Of a stretch of DNA of 9,686 nucleotides, positions 1 through 6,563 are shown one piece after another. The stretch comes from Bacillota bacterium (GTDB taxonomy: Bacteria; Bacillota; Clostridia; Acetivibrionales; JAFADI01): NCBI GenBank assembly GCA_023424965.1, contig JAFADI010000209.1:1-9686 (forward strand), written 5' to 3'. Made by a program: the position numbers and the translations under genes. The notes under the pieces are model-generated. The model saw nothing but the letters and a program-made list of their open reading frames with translations, was not told the origin of the DNA and did not search any database. The number at the start of each line of letters is the position of its first letter. The first letter of the stretch is position 1.

Positions 1-2
1 GT

Positions 3-212
3 GCAACCAGGGAACATGCTTTCATCGTTGCTGAGAAAATCCGGTCCGCGGTTGAGCAAAGCGAGATCCTGCACAAATTCAACACCTTAAAGGTTACCGT
101 AAGCGCAGGCGTATCCTCCTCCGACGAAGCCGGCGGCCTGAACGAGCTGATGGAAATCGCGGACAAACGGCTGTACGAATCCAAGAACAAGGGACGGAAT
201 TGCGTAACTTAA
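3..212 (+). CDS. Diguanylate cyclase, C-terminal end of GGDEF domain (5' partial)
   Basis: The reading frame is open from the window edge to a TAA at 210-212 and gives 69 residues that match the end of a GGDEF domain. Visible are the helix EKIRSAVEQ, the strand VTVSAGVSS (the usual VTvSiGva), and the closing helix and tail ADKRLYESKNKGRN (the usual AD.aLY.AK..GRN.V). The family condenses two GTP into the second messenger cyclic di-GMP. The GGDEF active-site loop and any sensor domain lie outside the window, so catalytic competence and input signal cannot be judged. It ends 25 bases before sfsA on the same strand, so the two may be co-transcribed. No terminator is seen between them. The family call is firm; the partner domains are unknown. 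Confidence 0.85.
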   Translation, partial: ATREHAFIVAEKIRSAVEQSEILHKFNTLKVTVSAGVSSSDEAGGLNELMEIADKRLYESKNKGRNCVT

Positions 213-237
213 TTTATCATACAAAGGCAGGAACGGA

Positions 238-924
238 ATGAAATATACTTCAGTCAGGAAGGGCCTCTTTCTCAGGAGGCCCAACCGCTTTACGGCACAT
301 ATATTGCTAGACGGACAAGAGGAAACGGTTCATGTAAAAAATACCGGGAGATGCAGGGAAATCCTCCGGGAGAATACGCCGGTGATCCTTGAGACAGGCA
401 CCAACCCGCTCCGGAAAACGCGTTACTCCCTGGTGGGAGCCTATAAGGGACAAATGCTCATCAATATTGATTCCCTATCCCCCAACGCCGTTGTCTACGA
501 AGCCATAAAATCCGGCAGGCTCAAGGAATTCCTCCCTCCCCTCCTTCTGAGGAAAGAGGTTCCCTTTGGAAACTCAAGATTTGACATCTACCTTGAAACC
601 CCTTCGCGAAAGGTTTTTATCGAGGTAAAAGGCGTGACCCTGGAAGAAAACGGGATAGCCATGTTCCCCGATGCTCCCACGGAAAGGGGCGCAAAGCACT
701 TGTATGAGCTTATCAAAGCCGTGGAAGCTGGCTACAGCTCCTATGTGTTCTTTCTTGTACAGTTAAAGGGGGCAAAGCTTTTTACCCCCAACAGCAAAAC
801 AGACCCCGCCTTCTGCGAAGCCTTAAGAGCTGCGCATAAAAACGGGGTCGGCATCCTTGCCTATGATTCCATTGTCACCGAGGATTCAATCCTGCTGGGA
901 GACCCGGTGGAAGTGGTGCTTTAA
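238..924 (+). CDS. sfsA: SfsA family DNA/RNA nuclease (sugar fermentation stimulation protein)
   Basis: A complete 228-residue protein, the usual SfsA length. The family signatures are all present in order: HVKNTGR (32-38), GNSRFD (111-116), the strand FIEVKGVTL (127-135), and FPDAPTERG followed by KHL (143-155). D116, E129 and K131 have the spacing of a PD-(D/E)XK nuclease core; SfsA proteins are described as DNA-binding and nuclease-like. The older name comes from an E. coli phenotype of increased maltose use, so the name does not by itself link the gene to the neighbouring sugar operon. The ATG is preceded by a purine-rich AAAGGCAGG about 7-14 bases upstream. It lies 25 bases after the GGDEF gene and converges on thuA with only 14 bases between the stop codons. 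The family is certain; the cellular role is not settled. Confidence 0.93.
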   Translation: MKYTSVRKGLFLRRPNRFTAHILLDGQEETVHVKNTGRCREILRENTPVILETGTNPLRKTRYSLVGAYKGQMLINIDSLSPNAVVYEAIKSGRLKEFLPPLLLRKEVPFGNSRFDIYLETPSRKVFIEVKGVTLEENGIAMFPDAPTERGAKHLYELIKAVEAGYSSYVFFLVQLKGAKLFTPNSKTDPAFCEALRAAHKNGVGILAYDSIVTEDSILLGDPVEVVL

Positions 925-952
925 CCCCACCATTTTCATTATGGTATTTTTT
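911..952 (+). terminator. Possible weak terminator at the sfsA/thuA convergent junction
   Basis: Two alternative small hairpins span the end of sfsA. One pairs TGGTG (914-918) with CACCA (928-932), extended by A-T and G-U pairs. The other pairs ACCAT (929-933) with ATGGT (941-945) and is followed by ATTTTTT (946-952), which is terminator-like for the plus strand. The five-base stem is weak. For the minus strand (end of the sugar operon) there is no U-tract, so the terminator of that operon is not visible here. Confidence 0.3.
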
Positions 953-1664
953 CCAGAGGTGCGGTATTTCGGCCGGTGATTTCCGTAACTGTCTTGACCG
1001 GTCTTGCCCATCTGACGGCATTCCTTAAGACCTTTTGTACCTCGCTGTTGTAATAGGTTGGATACGTCTCGTGGCCTGGTTGAAAATAAAACACCTTTCC
1101 ATATCCGCGGTTATAGCAGCATCCGCTTCTGAAAACCTCTCCGCCCTGGAACCAACCGGCAAACACAAGCGTGTCGGGTGCGGGAATATCAAATCTCTCT
1201 CCATACATCTCCTCGTGTTCCAATTCAAAGTATTCTCCGACACCTTCTGCAATCGGATGGGTCGGTTCAATCACCCATAAGCGCTCTTTCTCTGCCATTT
1301 CACGCCATCTCAACGTGCAGCTCGTTCCCATCAGCTTTATAAAGATTTTTGACATGTGTGCAGAGTGCAGTGCAATAAAGCCCATGCCGCAAAGTACCCG
1401 TTTGTGTATTTTTTCAACAATCTCATCCTGCACTTCGTGATGCGCTATATGTCCCCACCATATAAGCACATCCGTACTGTTTAACACCTCATCATTCAGG
1501 CCATGCTCCGGTTCATCAAGCGTTGCTACCCTGGCTTTAATTTCCGGATCTGCTTTCAAGGCTTTTATAATAGCTCCGTGAATACCTTCAGGATATACTT
1601 CTGTAACCTCTTTACTTTGCTTTTCATGACGGAATTCATTCCAAACTGTAACATTTATTGCCAT
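939..1664 (-). CDS. ThuA-family protein (trehalose-utilisation-like, class I amidotransferase fold)
   Basis: A 241-residue protein matching the ThuA domain over nearly its full length. Recognisable blocks are WWGH (69-72), the core strand and turn GMGFIALHSAH (93-103), THP (135-137), EEMYGE (151-156), and the C-terminal GYGKVFYFQPGHE (187-199). The fold is that of class I glutamine amidotransferases, but the family lacks a glutaminase role. In rhizobia ThuA works with the oxidoreductase ThuB in use of trehalose and related disaccharides through keto-sugar intermediates. There is no signal peptide, so it is cytoplasmic. The ATG at 1664 follows AGGAAGG with about six bases between. It is the last gene of the locus, 161 bases after the second permease, so it may be read through from the operon or have its own promoter. 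Its exact reaction cannot be read from sequence. Confidence 0.88.
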   Translation of the reverse strand: MAINVTVWNEFRHEKQSKEVTEVYPEGIHGAIIKALKADPEIKARVATLDEPEHGLNDEVLNSTDVLIWWGHIAHHEVQDEIVEKIHKRVLCGMGFIALHSAHMSKIFIKLMGTSCTLRWREMAEKERLWVIEPTHPIAEGVGEYFELEHEEMYGERFDIPAPDTLVFAGWFQGGEVFRSGCCYNRGYGKVFYFQPGHETYPTYYNSEVQKVLRNAVRWARPVKTVTEITGRNTAPLEKIP

Positions 1665-1825
1665 AAACCCTTCCTCTTCTTTCTCTAAATTTTTATACTT
1701 GTGAATGGCTTTTACTATTTTAGCAAGTTTTTTATTGCCCAGTTCTTACCTGATTTGAATACATCGTCTCACCCCTTGCATATAAATCCACAAGTTCGGT
1801 CCGTTGAGCGGCAAATAACACATCA
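1665..1825 (-). other. 161-base gap between permease and thuA; only a doubtful 29-codon frame
   Basis: This is the longest gene-free stretch. On the minus strand a frame opens with GTG at 1821, after AAAGGG in the permease 3' end, and runs 29 codons to TAA at 1732. Inside it, an ATG at 1764-1762 follows AAGGGGTGAGACG and would give a 10-residue peptide ending in the same stop. I recognise no family in either. A TATAAA box lies near the thuA start, but I could not pair it with a convincing -35 at normal spacing. No strong hairpin and no RNA gene is seen. Confidence 0.3.
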
Positions 1826-2659
1826 TCATCCCTTTATACCGGTTGAAGCCACCCCCTCAATATAGTATTTCTGGAACAGCAGGAACACGATGATCACCGG
1901 AATTGTTGTGAGCACCACGCCGGCCATGGTGACATTGACCCTCTCAAAGAATTGGTCCTTGGCGGCATTCAGTCCTTGAACCAGCGTGTACATGCTTTCC
2001 CGGTTGATAAATGTCGAAGGGATAAGATAGCTGTTCCACGTACCGGTAAAGGATATGATAACAATGGTGGCAAGTGCGGGCTTGGACAGGGGAAGCACTA
2101 TCTTGAAGAATGCTGCGGTCATATTCATTCCGTCGATTTTTGCGGCTTCCAGCAGTTCATTGGGAATCGTGCTTATGAATTGCCTCATTAAGAAGATATA
2201 GAGGCACTGGTATAAGTAGGGCACCGTTAATGCCGCATAGGTGTTGAGCCAATGGATTTTTGCCATCATGATATAAACCGGAATCAATATCATATGATAG
2301 GGAATCATCATCGTCGCCAGAACGATAAGGAAAATTACGTTTTTACCCGGAAACTTCAGCTTGGAAAGTGCAAATCCGGCCATTGACGAAATTATGCAGC
2401 AGCCCGCCACCACGACCAGCGTCACCACAATGGTATTGAAGTACCATTTCGCGATTCCCCCGCCGGCATATTGAAAATGCGTAATAATTCTGACATAGCT
2501 CTCGAAAGTGAGTTGATTAATACCAACGATCAGCGTTTCAACATCTTTCAATTCTTTTAAAGAGGTGTAGGCCGCATAGAGCAAAGGCAAAATGAAGAAC
2601 ACCGCAAAGGTCGTGAGTACAATGTACAGCAAAAGGTTTTTCCCTGAATTTTTCATCAT
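1826..2659 (-). CDS. Carbohydrate ABC transporter permease, MalG type (CUT1)
   Basis: A 277-residue inner-membrane protein with about six hydrophobic segments, the first at residues 8-31. The cytoplasmic EAA loop that docks the ATPase begins EAAKIDG at 171-177 and continues to LPLSKPAL (189-196), as expected for MalG-like permeases that import oligosaccharides or modified sugars. The C-terminus YYIEGVASTGIKG (265-277) is the typical end of this subfamily. The start is one of two adjacent ATGs (2659 or 2656), both suitably placed behind AAGGAG; the first is used here. It begins two bases after the stop of the other permease, so the pair is surely co-translated and forms a heterodimeric channel. 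The substrate cannot be deduced from the permease. Confidence 0.93.
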   Translation of the reverse strand: MMKNSGKNLLLYIVLTTFAVFFILPLLYAAYTSLKELKDVETLIVGINQLTFESYVRIITHFQYAGGGIAKWYFNTIVVTLVVVAGCCIISSMAGFALSKLKFPGKNVIFLIVLATMMIPYHMILIPVYIMMAKIHWLNTYAALTVPYLYQCLYIFLMRQFISTIPNELLEAAKIDGMNMTAAFFKIVLPLSKPALATIVIISFTGTWNSYLIPSTFINRESMYTLVQGLNAAKDQFFERVNVTMAGVVLTTIPVIIVFLLFQKYYIEGVASTGIKG

Positions 2660-2661
2660 GA

Positions 2662-3591
2662 TTACTCCTTCTCTTCAAGCAGCTTTTTCTGGACGAAGGT
2701 TATCGCCAGAATAATGAACAAAAATAGAATAATCGAAGCGCAGCCGAGTCCCATCTCATCCGGATACCGTATCCCGTGCGTAAAAAAGTATGTGATCAGG
2801 GTGGTGGTGGAGTCAGCCGGAGATCCCAGCTTCCCATACCTGGAAATGGCCGCGATCTGATCGAATATTTGAAAGGCTTGAATGGTGCCCACAGACACGA
2901 TGAGGAAAGTAACGGGTTTGAGCATTGGCACCGTAACATTTAAAAACTTGTGATACCAATTGGCTCCGTCAACCACTGCCGCTTCATAGAGTTCCTTTGG
3001 TATCGTCTGCAGGCCCGCCAAATATATGATCATATGAAAGCCCACCTGCTGCCAGACGTACAGCAGAATAATAAACAACAAAGCCATATCCGGTCTTGCA
3101 GTCCATGTGTCATTGGGGAAACCGAAAAACGAAAACAGTCTGGCAAAAAACATATCCTCCCTGAACAGCACCATAAATATGGTGGCTGCGGCAATACCGG
3201 ACGTAACATTCGGAATGATATAGATTGTCCTGAATATGGCCTTACCATGCAGGTCCTGGTTCAATGCAAGTGCAAGCAGCAATGCGAGCAGCGTTTGAAG
3301 AGGCACTGCGGCAGCTACAATGATTACCGTATGCAGTATTGCCGAATAAAATTCAGGATTATTGACAAGCAGCTTTTTATAGTTATCCAGCCCGATATAC
3401 GTAGCCTTATCCATTTGGGAGAAGTCAAAATTCTGAAAGCTTATAAGAAATGACTGTACAAACGGATAAAAAAACCATATGGCCCATAGGATCAGAAATG
3501 GAGCTATGAAGAAAAATCCTGTATATAAATCCGGATAATTCTTTTTCAACGAATTTCTGGGGCCTGTTCCTGATATCGTAATGTTTCCCAT
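2662..3591 (-). CDS. Carbohydrate ABC transporter permease, MalF/UgpA type (CUT1)
   Basis: A 309-residue membrane protein with about six transmembrane segments; the first follows the N-terminal PDLYTGFFFIAPF. The EAA loop reads EAAVVDGANW (203-212) and ends in VPMLKPV (221-227). I chose the ATG at 3591 because GGAAGGG sits about seven bases upstream. An in-frame TTG at 3606 would add five residues but would place this Shine-Dalgarno inside the coding sequence. The gene follows the solute-binding-protein gene after about 116 bases that contain a strong inverted repeat, and it precedes the MalG-type permease by two bases. Together with those proteins it would make a sugar importer. No ATP-binding subunit gene is present, so a shared MsmX/UgpC-type ATPase encoded elsewhere is likely (inference). 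Confidence 0.92.
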   Translation of the reverse strand: MGNITISGTGPRNSLKKNYPDLYTGFFFIAPFLILWAIWFFYPFVQSFLISFQNFDFSQMDKATYIGLDNYKKLLVNNPEFYSAILHTVIIVAAAVPLQTLLALLLALALNQDLHGKAIFRTIYIIPNVTSGIAAATIFMVLFREDMFFARLFSFFGFPNDTWTARPDMALLFIILLYVWQQVGFHMIIYLAGLQTIPKELYEAAVVDGANWYHKFLNVTVPMLKPVTFLIVSVGTIQAFQIFDQIAAISRYGKLGSPADSTTTLITYFFTHGIRYPDEMGLGCASIILFLFIILAITFVQKKLLEEKE

Positions 3592-3613
3592 AGAGATCCC
3601 TTCCAATATTCAT

Positions 3614-3638
3614 TAAGGGGAGTATCGTACTCCCCTTA
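3614..3638 (-). promoter_or_regulatory. Perfect 11-bp inverted repeat between binding-protein and permease genes
   Basis: The arm TAAGGGGAGTA (3614-3624) is exactly complementary to TACTCCCCTTA (3628-3638), with a three-base loop. In the minus-strand transcript the right side continues into ATGAATATTGG and not a U-run, so it is not a normal intrinsic terminator. It sits after the solute-binding-protein gene and about 23 bases before the permease ATG. In many binding-protein-dependent operons (malE-malF is the classic case) a hairpin here protects the upstream mRNA and lowers permease expression. That role is inferred; the inverted repeat itself is read directly. Confidence 0.75.
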
Positions 3639-3707
3639 TATCAATTTTAAATTACGCCGTACCAGATGAAAAGCAGCGGATACAGCAGGTTAAATCAATT
3701 CTTTGTA

Positions 3708-4994
3708 CTATTTGTTGAACTGCTTCTGGATTTCATCCAGCATTTCTTTTACACTCCTGCTATCGTTGGCTAAAATCTTTGCCTCCATGGCTCCGACAAT
3801 GGCATCGGTAAACTTTTTCGTTTCTGGAGGATATCCGAAGTCCTTGCTTAACGACATCATCGGCTCCATGGCATCCTTGTATTCCGGATTGACTTCATAA
3901 TATTGGGGTGCCAGCGCTTTTAGGGAAGTCCTTACGCCGGTGTTCGCCGAAAGCTTCAAAAGTCCTTCTTCGTTTGTCATATGATAAGCTGCTTTGACCG
4001 CAGCCTGTTTATCCTTTGAATCTTTGAGCACCACAATTCCTATGGAATGCATTGTGCAAGATGATTCTGTCCCTTTAGGTATCGGTACGGCTACATACTT
4101 TATGTCAGGTGCCGCATTTTTCAAAAAGCCTTTATACCAGAAGCCGCTCACCGCCATGGCCCCTTTCTTTTGAGCAAACACCTCTCCGTCCCAGCCAAGC
4201 CCAACCTGCTTAGGGGCCACTGCCAATTTTTCTTTAAACATCTCGACGATAAATTCCATCGCCTTTACATTGGCCTCGGAATTTATGGTTTTGCCATAGC
4301 CCCATCCGCCGCCGTAAGTCAGGGCAAAGTTTGTGAAAGTATATTCATGAAGGTTGACGATCAAGCCTGCTGCGCCACCTTTGGTCAATGCCTTTGCCGC
4401 AGCTTTTACATCCTCCCATGTCTTTGGATAGTCCTTCAAGCCCGCTGCATCCCACATGTCCTTGTTTATTGTGAAAACGGCCGGAGAAGCGCCCAGGGGA
4501 ATGCCATATAGTTTGCCGTCGTAAGTCCATATGCCTTTTGCGGTGTCGTCGTATCTTCCCATATCAAGCCCTGCTGTTTTAATTTCATCGTCCAAAGGGA
4601 CAAATGCACCTTTTACAATGTATTCCATATGGCCCTCATTCGTCAGCTGAATCAAATCGGGAGCCGTATTTGCCGCAACCTGTGCAGGAAGTTGCTGCCA
4701 GAAGGTTACACTGTCCGGATATGGAGTGACTTCAATCTTAAGTCCCGGAAAAGTCTTTTCAGAGCCTGCGGCATTTTCTTTCGCTATTTTTTGTTCTTCT
4801 TCTCCTCCCCACATGCCGTATCTCACTGTGACTTCTTTCACTCCTTGCTTCGGAGCATCATTGGAGGCTGATTTCTGCCCGTCTGGTTTTGGAGCATCCT
4901 CCCCAGACTTTCCTCCTCCGCAGCCTGCAAAACCGGTACTGAGAAGCATGACCAGGGTTGTCAAAACAGCAATTGCCTTCATCCTTTTTTTCAT
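3708..4994 (-). CDS. Sugar ABC transporter substrate-binding lipoprotein (family 1)
   Basis: A 428-residue extracellular binding protein. Residues 1-25 form a lipoprotein signal: a basic start (MKKRMK), a hydrophobic core, and lipobox FAGC with C25 as the lipidated residue. A Gly/Lys/Ser/Pro-rich linker runs to about residue 51. The mature domain shows family-1 features such as NTAPDLI (109-115) and FVPLDDEI (131-138), in the size range of CUT1 binding proteins for oligosaccharides or modified sugars. The ATG at 4994 has AAAGGGG about seven bases upstream. It precedes the two permease genes and is flanked by inverted repeats on both sides, consistent with being made in excess over the membrane components. 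The ligand is unknown. The family is certain; the substrate is not predicted. Confidence 0.93.
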   Translation of the reverse strand: MKKRMKAIAVLTTLVMLLSTGFAGCGGGKSGEDAPKPDGQKSASNDAPKQGVKEVTVRYGMWGGEEEQKIAKENAAGSEKTFPGLKIEVTPYPDSVTFWQQLPAQVAANTAPDLIQLTNEGHMEYIVKGAFVPLDDEIKTAGLDMGRYDDTAKGIWTYDGKLYGIPLGASPAVFTINKDMWDAAGLKDYPKTWEDVKAAAKALTKGGAAGLIVNLHEYTFTNFALTYGGGWGYGKTINSEANVKAMEFIVEMFKEKLAVAPKQVGLGWDGEVFAQKKGAMAVSGFWYKGFLKNAAPDIKYVAVPIPKGTESSCTMHSIGIVVLKDSKDKQAAVKAAYHMTNEEGLLKLSANTGVRTSLKALAPQYYEVNPEYKDAMEPMMSLSKDFGYPPETKKFTDAIVGAMEAKILANDSRSVKEMLDEIQKQFNK

Positions 4995-5027
4995 AATGAT
5001 TCCCCTTTCTTTTTGTTTAGCTATGTG

Positions 5028-5082
5028 AATGACAGCGAAAAGGCTGTCATTAAAGCTTACATAACACCAGTAAAGTGTTTAT
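5028..5082 (-). promoter_or_regulatory. Inverted repeats upstream of the binding-protein gene
   Basis: AATGACAGC (5028-5036) is perfectly complementary to GCTGTCATT (5043-5051) around a six-base loop. A second, weaker hairpin (5061-5067 with 5075-5082, one bulged base) overlaps the stop codon of the preceding isomerase gene. Neither is followed by a U-tract on the minus strand, so termination is unlikely. An RNA processing or stability element at the 5' side of the binding-protein message is the best guess. A protein-binding site is an alternative. No promoter with good -35 and -10 boxes was found in this gap. Confidence 0.6.
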
Positions 5083-5960
5083 AGCATAAACTGCTTTAAA
5101 AATCTCAGTCCCAATATCAGCCCTTCATCCGTTCTATCATCCCCAAAAACAGGGTCCTCATGCTCAATGACCATAGGCCCCTTGAATCCTATATCGTTCA
5201 GAGCCCTGAACACATCGGTCCAATCCACCATGCCCCAGCCGGGGATGCGGTATCTCCACCAGCCTAAATCCCAATCAGATTTCTTCCCGAATTGCTTGCC
5301 GAATATTCCTACTTTCCCAAGGATATCCTTTCTTATTTCCGTATCTTTTGCGTGGAATGCGTAGATTCTTTCGCCAAAATCCCGGATCGCCTTTATATAG
5401 TCCACACCCAGCCAGAAAAGATGGGACGGATCAAATTCAAGGCCAATGGCTTTTGACGGAACTGCTTCAAACATGGCTTCCCACATTTCCGGACTGTAGC
5501 CGATATTGCCGATAGGTATGGGATATCCCACCGAATGGGGACAATTCTCAATGGCGATCTTCACGCCTTCCGCCTCAGCAACCCTGGCATATTCCGAAAA
5601 TACATCCTTATAATCCTTCATATTTTCTTCGGGACTTTTACTGCTGTCCGCCCATGCGTTTGTCGCCACAATATCCGCCCCCAGCTTTTTGCATATCTTT
5701 ATGGCTTTGATAAAATATTCATTGTTTTCTTTTCTTTTCGCCTTGTCTCCATGCAAATGATTTATGCTGCAGGCCAGGGTTGCCAGTTTTACTCCATTGA
5801 CACTCATAAAATCCACGAATTCCTGAACATCCTTTTCCGAAAGCTTTTCAATATCCAATGGGGCACCTTTTTCGGTGAATATCTCCAGGCTGTCAAAGCC
5901 GGCTTTACCCGCAAATTCAATTCTTTCCTTGCTGTATTGAGTGACAAAGCCTAATTTCAT
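5079..5960 (-). CDS. TIM-barrel sugar (phosphate) isomerase/epimerase, xylose-isomerase-like
   Basis: A 293-residue protein of the xylose-isomerase-like TIM-barrel (AP endonuclease 2) superfamily. The expected metal ligands are visible: E138 in AIENCPHS, D177 in EFDPSH, H203 in AFHAKD and E266 in VIEHED. The PGWGMVDW block (240-247) is typical of the sugar branch. Members isomerise or epimerise sugars or keto-sugars, and some act as lyases on 3-keto-glycosides. The frame continues 11 codons upstream, but I start at the ATG at 5960 because GGGAGG lies about eight bases before it and the protein then opens with the first barrel strand, MKLGFVTQY. It follows the SIS gene by 39 bases. Its place between Gfo/Idh and ThuA suggests it handles an oxidised sugar intermediate (inference). 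Confidence 0.88.
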   Translation of the reverse strand: MKLGFVTQYSKERIEFAGKAGFDSLEIFTEKGAPLDIEKLSEKDVQEFVDFMSVNGVKLATLACSINHLHGDKAKRKENNEYFIKAIKICKKLGADIVATNAWADSSKSPEENMKDYKDVFSEYARVAEAEGVKIAIENCPHSVGYPIPIGNIGYSPEMWEAMFEAVPSKAIGLEFDPSHLFWLGVDYIKAIRDFGERIYAFHAKDTEIRKDILGKVGIFGKQFGKKSDWDLGWWRYRIPGWGMVDWTDVFRALNDIGFKGPMVIEHEDPVFGDDRTDEGLILGLRFLKQFML

Positions 5961-5999
5961 ATCCAATTCCTCCCGTTGAACCTTTGTTTTCACAAGCAG

Positions 6000-6563
6000 C
6001 TAATTTTGAGCTTTTTTAAAGCAATAGACAATGATATGGGTAATGACCAAATGAAGGTCTTCAATCTGTTCATAGCAGAATGCAGGGATGTTGATGCTTA
6101 CATCGGACAGCTTTGCAAGTTCTCCCCCGTCACAGCCCGAGAGGCCGATAACAACTCCGTTTTTCTTTTTTGCATACTGGATGGCCCTGACGATGTTGGG
6201 CGATTTTCCGCTGGCGGAAATCGCCAGTACGATGTCTCCCTCCTGCATGAGGTTTTTTAATTGTTCGATAAAGACACTGTCATACCCGCAGTCATTTCCG
6301 TAAGCCGTTATGCACGAGGAATTATCGCACAATGAAATGACTCTGAACCTGTTTTCATCGCCTTTTACTGCGTTTTTACCGAAGTCGCAGACAAAATGGT
6401 TTGCCGTTGCCGCACTTCCGCCGTTGCCTATCAAAAAAATAGTTTTATTTTTCTTTCTTGCGTCATTTAATATTTCAATGATTTTTAATAAATCCTCCGG
6501 ATTTAGTTTATCAAGCAAACCTTTTAAATCTCCCAAATAATCCTTAACCGTTGAATAGGTCAT
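6000..6563 (-). CDS. SIS-domain phosphosugar isomerase, GmhA/DiaA-like
   Basis: A 187-residue single-SIS-domain protein resembling sedoheptulose-7-phosphate isomerase. It has the phosphate-binding loops GNGGSAATANHF (46-57) and ISASGKSPNI (115-124), and the strand ISLCDNSSCITAYGND (76-91). Family members interconvert aldose and ketose phosphates, usually as tetramers in the cytoplasm. The active-site positions differ from GmhA: the usual HFxxE reads HFVCD (H56, D60), and the Gln of the RIQExH helix reads E168, while the final His (H176) is kept. This suggests a related isomerase with another substrate and not a true heptose enzyme; no heptose biosynthesis genes are nearby. The ATG overlaps the stop of the ROK kinase by four bases (ATGA), and AGAGGGGGAA lies upstream, so the two are probably translationally coupled. 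Confidence 0.85.
   Translation of the reverse strand: MTYSTVKDYLGDLKGLLDKLNPEDLLKIIEILNDARKKNKTIFLIGNGGSAATANHFVCDFGKNAVKGDENRFRVISLCDNSSCITAYGNDCGYDSVFIEQLKNLMQEGDIVLAISASGKSPNIVRAIQYAKKKNGVVIGLSGCDGGELAKLSDVSINIPAFCYEQIEDLHLVITHIIVYCFKKAQN

Noticed and set aside
2950..3453. 167-codon plus-strand frame opposite the MalF-type permease
   Set aside because: It is antisense to a clear membrane protein, is rich in Cys/Gln/His with no recognisable domain, and is best explained as a shadow frame.
3592..3606. TTG start of the MalF-type permease at 3606
   Set aside because: The Shine-Dalgarno GGAAGGG overlaps these codons and is spaced correctly for the ATG at 3591.
5026..5042. Possible CcpA cre site in the gap before the binding-protein gene
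   Set aside because: Compared with the cre consensus, several positions mismatch, including the closing CA; the sequence is better explained as one arm and loop of the inverted repeat.
5535..5954. 139-codon plus-strand frame opposite the TIM-barrel isomerase
   Set aside because: It overlaps a gene with intact metal-binding motifs on the other strand and shows no family signature of its own.
5961..5993. Upstream extension of the TIM-barrel protein by 11 codons
   Set aside because: The GGGAGG ribosome binding site lies within this extension and points to the ATG at 5960; the extra residues are polar and precede the first barrel strand.
6000..6563. True phosphoheptose isomerase for cell-surface heptose synthesis
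   Set aside because: No HldE or GmhB partners are nearby, the operon is catabolic, and two active-site positions differ from GmhA.
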